A DNA stretch of 64,000 nt from Ceratotherium simum simum. Lineage: Eukaryota > Chordata > Mammalia > Perissodactyla > Rhinocerotidae. Of this stretch, positions 56,841-64,000 are shown piece after piece. The stretch is from positions 5,171,481 through 5,235,480 of the forward strand of contig NW_004454193.1 in assembly GCF_000283155.1 (NCBI RefSeq), read 5' to 3'. The notes beneath the pieces were generated by a model, which worked only from the letters and a program-made list of their open reading frames with translations, was not told where the DNA came from and ran no database searches. The position numbers were made by a program, and so were the translations under genes. Each line of letters starts with the position of its first letter. The first letter of the stretch is position 1.

Positions 56841-59800
56841 TGGTATCTTTATAGCAAGTTCCTCGTCAAACCAGAGCCGTAACGGGAATTAGCATACTCA
56901 TGGCCCACAGAATAGTAGTGTTTTTTTTTTTCTCCTTAAGCCCAACTGGGACTCAATTGACATCTGTCCAGTGTCTAATACATAGCAGATTTTCCACGAC
57001 AAACCTGATTTCATATTCTTTGATAGAAGGCAATTCATTTTTAAATGTATATCTAAATGAAATTTTGTTTTTATATTTTTGTGAGGATTTTTAAATAAAT
57101 AAATGTTTGTATCAGGAAAAAAAGTTCCGGGTCTTTATTTATAGTTCTGAAAACATGATCACCATACTGATAGTTCTTTAGCATAGAATGTACCCCTCCC
57201 CCAAGGACACGCACACGTACACGCACACCAACACCTCCTCTCTAAAGCAAGAATTCTTCCAAAGAAACACTAGAAAACGTAACAGGAACCCGTAGAACAT
57301 AATCTCATTTTTGTCATAGAGTCAGTCTTGCTATTCTCAAGTGTTTTCCATTTGTATGGTCAGAAACTTTCTAAAACCACGGATGGCATAGGATTCTTCC
57401 CTGCAGGCAGCCATCTTCAGGGCTGAAAACACTGTATGAAAAGCAGCTACATTAGAGACTTTACACAGTTGCTGGAACTGGCTTAATGAGAGACAGCAAA
57501 CATTTTGCGGGCTGCTGAACTTCTGAAATGTGACAATCCAAGCAAATGAAATCGTGGTACCTTTCATTGTAGTTTAATTGGACTCAAACTTGGCTGAAAG
57601 CTGTATTCAAGGAGATAGACAGCAATCGTGCAACTAATTCAGCCCACACAACACGTCTTAGAACTGTCCAAGCTCCACGCTGCTCTCAGGACTGACTCTT
57701 TCGGTCAAAAGAGAGAGATAGAACTGGAGTGAATAAAAGCAGAGACTATAATGCAGACCGAATACTGGCATAGTGAATGGCATACCTGTCACCCCGAGGT
57801 ATGCACTTGAAATAACTCAGGATCATGGCAGCCAGTACAGGCCAATTTATTTTAAAGAGGCAAAAAGAAATGAAACAAACTTAGGCCCTCTCTTCTGCCT
57901 GTTCGGGTGTCAAGATATCAGTGTCAAGGAGTCCACGTAACAGAAGGATGAGGATGAGTTGAGCATAAACACTAACAAGTGAAGAGCTAAGCATGGGCCT
58001 CCTGTTGAGTGGAGCTAAGTGGGAATCCCAGTCGAGTAACCCAAAAAGCAGAAAATTACCATAGCTGTCAGGAATGGGACCAAAATCCTGTCAAGCAACA
58101 GTAAAGGGGATGGAAACTACAGGAGGGAAAGGTACCTTTTGAGGGTGAATGATGTTAAGAAGCAGATCATTTTAGGATGTGCGCGTCTGGAGTTGGGGGC
58201 CCTCGGAAAGTTCAGAAGGGTATCGCGGCTTCCTTGCTTTGTTCCTCTATCATTTGAGTTCTCTGGGTTGAAACTGACTATATAATCTCAGCTTCTTCTG
58301 GTCTAACCATCCCACCTGACCACTTGAGTCCACGTTTACAGTTATCATGGCTTTACGTTTAGCCAGTAAGGCTAGGAGAGTGGACAAATTGGGTGCCTGC
58401 ATGAAACAGGCCATCCTGGACATTGATTTTTGAAGGTTCATTAGATAAATGCTGACATAACAGATTGATGTCTCTTTAAACCAGTACCTAGCGCAGGACC
58501 GTCGAGGGAATCAAAAATATTGATGTAACATGTTTGAGCAGAAGGCCCACTGGAGAATTCCCCTGCCTAAATGGGATCCATCAATTTAGGCTTTCTTTAA
58601 TTATTCTAATTCTGTGCATTACATCAGAAGAGGAGTTTGTCTGCAGAACTGGGTGTTGTGGGGAGGGCTGCCCCTACTTTAGGGGCAAAGGAAGGCCAGA
58701 CAGGGTGCGCACGTCTATTTTTCATCGTTGTTTTGAGCTGCTGTTTAGTAATTAAAATTTTTGATCATAGCCTAATTTTCTCATACAGTGTGGCCGGGGA
58801 ATTGACAAGGGACTGATTAATGGGCCGACCCTGGGGCCAGGAGGCTGTTGGGTTGTTCTCTTGTGGAAGGCATGCTGGCAAAATAAAGTTGATGGTTTTG
58901 CTTGTGTTTAACCCTTCACCTTGGCACTATCAATAGATTGAAGACATCATTTGTATCTGCAAGTGTTTCTTTAATTAAGACCTTCTAAAAATCTTTCCTA
59001 TTGATTCATTCCATTATCCTATTGATTAACTGCAGTGGATCATGTACTTGCTCTTCAGTGGAAGGCAACAGTCTCGGCCGTCTGTCATGACTACAGATGC
59101 AGACCACAGGCAGCTAGCATCCAGCGCCCAGGGCTGGCGGGAGTGTCTTGCGTTCTAATGAGGCATCGGCGGTGGCTCGGTGGGGCTGGCTGGACACCAC
59201 CGAGAAAGCCAGTTGTCTCCTGCTGGAGGGGTGGCCAAGCATAAAGCATTCCTTGCAGTTATTTATACTGCAGCCGCTTAGCGAGCAGTGTGGGGGTCCT
59301 GGCAGGCTTGAGTGGGGGCCGGGGAAGCAAGATTCTGCTCTGCATCTGAATTTGGAAATCTTGAGCTTTGAAACAAAAGCAGACTCAGAGATCTAGATGC
59401 AAGGCTTGGTTCAGAGACAGGCTGTTCATCTTCCTTTGCCCAGGCTGTAGCTTTGGCCCCCTCCCCGTGTTAATCAGCCTCCTCACCAGGCTGGCTCCAG
59501 GTGCTGCAGTGGGCTTCCTGTCTTAGAGGAGCTCCCCTCTGCCTAGTTCAGAAAGAAGAGCTGGCCACTTTTGTACCTTCTCCCACTGCACATGGATCTA
59601 AATCATCCCTAAGTATTAAAAATTAAGAAACCTGGGGCTAAACTAGTTCTAAACTTTGTGTTTTGCAATATTCTTTAATATTGACAGTCATGAAGAATGA
59701 TTCTGGCTGGAGTTTGAGGAGGGAAGGACTTTATAAGGCTGGAGTTTGGTATTCTGGGATATGCAAAATCAAATGAGATAATGCACCAATGCCCTCAGCA

Positions 59801-60784
59801 CATAGTAGGTGATCAACCAATAAATCAATCATTGTTGCCTTGCCAGAAACTCATTTTTCTTCCCCTCATATATGTCCTATTGCATCCCCCCTGCATTCTC
59901 TGCCTCCCTTTTCTTCAAATAGACCAGAGCCCATGGCCTTCTCAAGAGTCAGGATGTCTTTCTTCCCAAATGGAATCCAACAGAAAAGAAAAAATGTAGA
60001 AGCAGAGATGCTGCACAGGAGGCAGGTTAATGGTATCTCTCTACTCTTGACTCTTCAGTGAGCAAATTAATTTTCACTCTCAGAGTGAAAAATCCTGAGA
60101 CTTTGAAACATGTCACCTAAGCAAGGTCATGAAGGTCTTCATCCTCACGGCTAGGCTTGGCCTGGGTTTTCAGTAACGTGTGTGGTCCCCGAGTTCATGC
60201 CAGTGGCCTCTTTGTAGTCCTTGAGAAAGGAAGTCAGAAAGTCCCTCTGTGTGTTTTGCTGAGAAGGTGGGAGTGAGAAAGCTGATGGTTGCTGGGAGGA
60301 ACTCTCCTTTTGAATGTGAGTATTTAAAATAAGATTTTCCTCGCATATAGTATTTTCAAATCAAAATTGAGTGCAAACTCAGAGCTGATTTTTGTTTCTC
60401 CCATCAGCTGTTATTAATGGCCAATTGTTTGTGCCAAACCAAATACTCAGTTTCCCTTGGCACCAAACGTCTTGTTTTGGGTGTCCTACATTCTGTGTGG
60501 AATTGTATAACGAACAAACTATTTTCTCAAGCCTAGGGCCTAACCAGCCTAACTGCCAGTTCCACTCTTGTAAACTTTTTTAAATGCCTGTTTCCACATC
60601 TATAAAATTTGTCATTGTGAAGATACCCCATATTCTTCTCCAAAAAAAAGAAGAAACATTTAAACCCAAGTGTACTTTCCATAAAGTAAATTATTTAGAA
60701 AATACCCTAGGAAACAATTGTAAGGCTCAATATTTCTGAGTTTGCTTTTTCAATGAGCATGTTTTAAATTAACATGCAACCTGT
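56841..60784. other. Mostly unique sequence, no gene seen
   Basis: A small CA-rich patch is at 57206-57233. A possible L2 or MIR 3' scrap is at 59775-59840 ('cagcacatagtaggtgatca', 'accaataaatcaatcattg'). The part 59090-59330 is locally GC-rich with some CpG but is not an island. ORFs up to 82 codons there have no domain. Confidence 0.4.
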
Positions 60785-61363
60785 GCCAATTAAAATTATT
60801 TTGTGAAAATTCAGAGAAGTATAAAACAGAAAAGAGAAGCCTGCTGTAATCCCACCACCTTGAGATTACCACTGTGAATATTTTAGTGTATTATCTTCCA
60901 ATCTTTTTTCCTGCATACATGCTGCATATATACTTTTTAAAGCAAAATTAGGATCATAACATTTTATAACTTGCCCCTTTTCACTTACTGTATCATGAGC
61001 AGTTTTTCATACCTTTAAATATCCCCTGGGAACATGATTGTTAATAGAAACTAGAATTCCCTTGTATTGATATGCCATGTTTATTTAATTTTTCTCCTAT
61101 TGTTGGACATTTAGGTTGTTTCCTATTTTTTCCTTATTATATAAAATGCTGAGATGAATATCCTTGTCTAAAAATTTTGTGTGAATCTTTATCACCTTAG
61201 GATAAATTCCTAGAAATTGAATTACTGGGTCAAAGGATATGTACATTTTTAAGGCTTCTGACACATATTGCCAAAATGTTCTTCTAAAAAGTTGAACCAA
61301 TTACATAGGCTCCCCAGCAGCCTATTAGCATTGCTGTGTTCTTGTACCTTTACCAGCACTGGA

Positions 61364-61400
<37 letters not shown>

Positions 61401-61604
61401 CGTGTAAACTGCTTCAATTTGATAGATTAGGGAAACAGTATCTCCTTGATTTCATTTACATTCTTTTGATTGCTAATGAGCTAGAAGTATTTTCTTATAT
61501 TTAAATGGCTATTTATATTTTGTTTGTGAAATATTCGTCCACGTCTTTTGCCCATTTTTATTGTAATTTTTGGCTTTTTCTAATTGATTTGAAGAATTTT
61601 TTTC
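60785..61604 (-). mobile_element. Old L1 (L1M/HAL1-like) fragment
   Basis: The longest of the antisense old L1 pieces: 'tgtaatcccaccaccttgag', 'cccttttcacttactgtatc', 'gttggacatttaggttgttt', 'taaattcctagaaattgaat', 'tactgggtcaaaggatatgt' and 'ttcgtccacgtcttttgccc'. It is interrupted by a GT microsatellite. No intact ORF; inactive. Confidence 0.8.
61366..61403. repeat. (GT)n microsatellite
   Basis: About 15 GT units followed by an imperfect 'atgcgtgt' end, embedded in the old L1. Likely polymorphic. Confidence 0.95.
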
Positions 61605-61632
61605 TTTTTAATTAAGAATTGTGGCCCTTTTC

Positions 61633-61678
61633 ATAGATAATCAGATTAGATTGTTATAGATAATCAGATTGGATTTTT
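61633..61678. repeat. 23-bp tandem duplication
   Basis: Two consecutive 23-bp units begin 'atagataatcagatt' at 61633 and 61656 and differ at only two positions. Each unit has a GATAATC word. It sits right after the old L1 fragment. Confidence 0.9.
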
Positions 61679-63029
61679 CATGTAGACATTGTTATATTTG
61701 GAATATTTGTTGATAATGGCAATGTTATTAATGTAGTTTTTACTTTTAAAAAATGGCTAGTTTGCCTTTGATAAAAAAGATATATGAAAAAGAATCTGAC
61801 AGTGTCAATCCAGCTCAAGTTAACTATCCCAGGACACTACCAGCATTTTATTACAGTTGTCAAAAAAAAAACAACACCAACAATTTTATTGTTTTGATTA
61901 TTGAGATCCAGCCACAGATCAACTGAGCAATTAAAATCTCTAAATAGCATTCTCTGAATTGTCAAACAAAGGATTAGCTCCCAATGGAAAGGACTTTTTT
62001 TAAAGAAGTTAGTTTTCTCTGTAATGTCTGTGCCAGTAAATGGTTGCACTAATTGGAATATACAGAAATAGTTTACCAGTTTAACAATGCATGACATCCT
62101 AATAAGATTGTGATGACAAGCTTTTCTTTTTATGAAAGGTGATGTTAATGCGTGCTTCTAATATACATGGGCTCATGTGTCTTTTTATGACATGTTGTAA
62201 ATGAAATTTTTAGAAGAAATTAATCTGCTTTACTAAATCTTTCCTGTATATGAAATTATTTTTTAAAAGCAGGACAACAGAATCTTGATTTCTGTTGTTT
62301 TTATTTGAGGACTTGGAATAATATATTTTAAGGAATCTTGGAGTTGACTAGAAAAGGATCACAATTAAGTGCATATTAAACTGCTTGTCCCAAATCCCAC
62401 TAATCTGCCACTAGAATGTGTGAAGCCAGCGTCCCCGTCTTTCCCTAGCTCAGGTGGCTGGCTGAGTGCAGGCTTGGGACAGTTAATGACAATCTTCCAA
62501 GACAAGCAGGACTTAACATCAACATCCCTCGCCCTGATAATCTATATACTCTGGAGGTGGTGAGCTCTGATGATTTTATGATGGCTTGTGTATATTTACA
62601 GTGTTTATATTAAAATACTCTTTTTAATTATCATTTGAGTGACAAAGCTTAATCTTTGGATCTTTATCTGCACCTCCTGCTGATGTATGTTTGTCAGGTA
62701 ACTAAAAAGAGGAAATTTAGCAAAGCCAGAGCTTTATGCCAGTAATAAGACTGAGGAGTCAATAGATGATTAACCTGCCTTTCTCCTCTTCATGAGAAGA
62801 AAGGAGTCACCTTATGAAATCTTTGAAGGTGGCCCAGATTTTTCACAGCAGCATCCTAGGAACACATAATAGCTATCCAGAAATGGGCAACATTTGAAGT
62901 GCATAAATCAAGTATGTATAGAAAAGAATATAAGAAAGTCATTTGAATACTGTTCTTCAAACACACTAGGTAAACCCCTTGAAACTGTGTATGTCTTATG
63001 CATTTCACATACACATATATTTGTGTCTT

Positions 63030-63092
63030 TTTGCATATATATACACATTTGTATATATACATATATATGCAGTGTATCTATTATATACATAT
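63030..63092. repeat. AT-rich dinucleotide patch
   Basis: Interrupted TA/CA runs. The ends 'tgcatatatata' and 'tatatatgca' are inverted copies, giving an imperfect 40-base palindrome. Confidence 0.75.
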
Positions 63093-64000
63093 AAATTATC
63101 ATGTGGAGTTAAGCACAATGTGTGATTAGATACTAATATTTTGTTAGATTTTGGAGGCTAAATAAACAGGATACAATCATTATTTGGGCTATTATAGCCA
63201 CACCTTAAAATGCTTCTTTAGTATTATTTCATTTGAAATGGGCTGAAATGGGGTTATTATTCCTTGCTGCAAATGAGTAAAGGCACATGTGTTAATAATG
63301 GATGCTCAGGGTGTAGAATTAAACATTGGACCTCTGTCTTGATTTTCCAGAATGATGGGGCACAGCCACTACCCTTTTTGAAAGCTCTTGTTTCTCATAA
63401 GAATAGGTCAAAATTTTAGGCAAAAGCAGAGGAAAACAATTTCAGTTAACTGGCCTGTGTGTTTACTCACATATGTGATTCACTGATAAAGATAATGAGC
63501 ATTATCATCATCATATATATAAAGGAACTTCAGGCTGCCTAAGACTCCTCTCAAAGAAATCTTAAAAATCATGGATTGATTTGCAGATTTAGTGGGATAC
63601 TGAAAGCCGATGTTGTGCCTGAATAAGATAAGCATTCTATTAGACAGTGCTGGAGAAAGCCCTCATGTGACCATGTGATTTTATTGACATCTGAGAACTA
63701 AAGACTGTAAATTCTGCTATTGGGCAATATACTGTCCTAAGAAATGGACATCATGAATGCCAAAGCCGCCCTTGGGAGCCCAATAGACACAGCATGGAAT
63801 CAAATAAAGCATTAAACCCCAGACCAAGCCCAGCACCTGCCGAGTTATCACCTGTTTTAGCCTTGATGTTGGTAAGCTTGGCTGCCATTTGTAACTCATC
63901 CATTCCCTTGAGTAGTTTTTCTCTAGCATCACCTGTGAGTCATACTTAAGGCCATGTATGCATCCCCACCTGCCTCCCCCACCAAGCTCCTAACATCAAA

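Larger units (their letters stand above)
61605..64000. other. AT-rich unique sequence, no gene seen
   Basis: Contains a 23-bp tandem duplication (61633-61678), an AT-rich near-palindromic patch (63030-63092), and conserved-looking blocks at 61950-62110 and 62610-62830. No exon or named repeat was recognised up to the window end. Confidence 0.4.

Noticed and set aside
59090..59330. Possible CpG island
   Set aside because: Locally GC-rich but the CpG count is modest and the length is below island size.

Overview
This is mammalian genomic DNA with no bacterial or viral gene organisation. The clearest clue to the organism is a full-length tRNA-derived SINE of the ERE type (about 3599-3924, minus strand). 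Its head motif is GGGGCCGGCCCC followed by a tRNA-like A box and B box. ERE SINEs are confined to Perissodactyla, so the source is a horse or close relative (ass, zebra), with rhinoceros or tapir possible. Ancient mammal-wide repeats (MIR, L2, L1M, MLT1) make up most of the other recognisable features.

I find no protein-coding gene, exon, rRNA, tRNA gene, CpG island or CRISPR array that I can support. The longest open reading frame is 180 codons (49912-50454, minus). Neither it nor the other ORFs has a recognisable domain or a conserved splice context. The window therefore reads as an intergenic gene desert or the interior of a very large intron. I could not identify the locus or the flanking genes.

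Layout: 0-35 kb is mixed. It holds degraded MIR and L2 copies, one 3' L1M fragment with its poly-A tail next to the ERE SINE (3.6-4.6 kb), several older antisense L1 fragments, and five copies of one interspersed repeat family that I recognise as recurrent but cannot name (at 1, 15.5, 21.3, 21.9 and 40.1 kb). From about 34.8 to 44.0 kb and 45.0 to 56.6 kb recognisable repeats almost disappear. These stretches contain single-copy-looking DNA rich in homeodomain-type TAATTA cores and other regulatory-like words. That pattern suits clustered long-range enhancers near a developmental gene, but it is an inference that needs cross-species alignment. A solo MLT1 LTR lies at 44.2-44.7 kb. The last 4 kb contains an antisense L1M fragment, a GT microsatellite inside it, and AT-rich sequence.

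Small structures not explained by repeat annotation include: an 18-bp imperfect hairpin at 36747-36787 carrying two same-orientation forkhead-type TGTTTAC words; two perfect 16-bp palindromes (17227-17242 and 55042-55057); two inverted repeats with 10- and 11-bp arms and 2-base spacers (14499-14520 and 30999-31022); a 23-bp tandem duplication (61633-61678); and a dense CpG cluster (41275-41333) in otherwise CpG-poor DNA.
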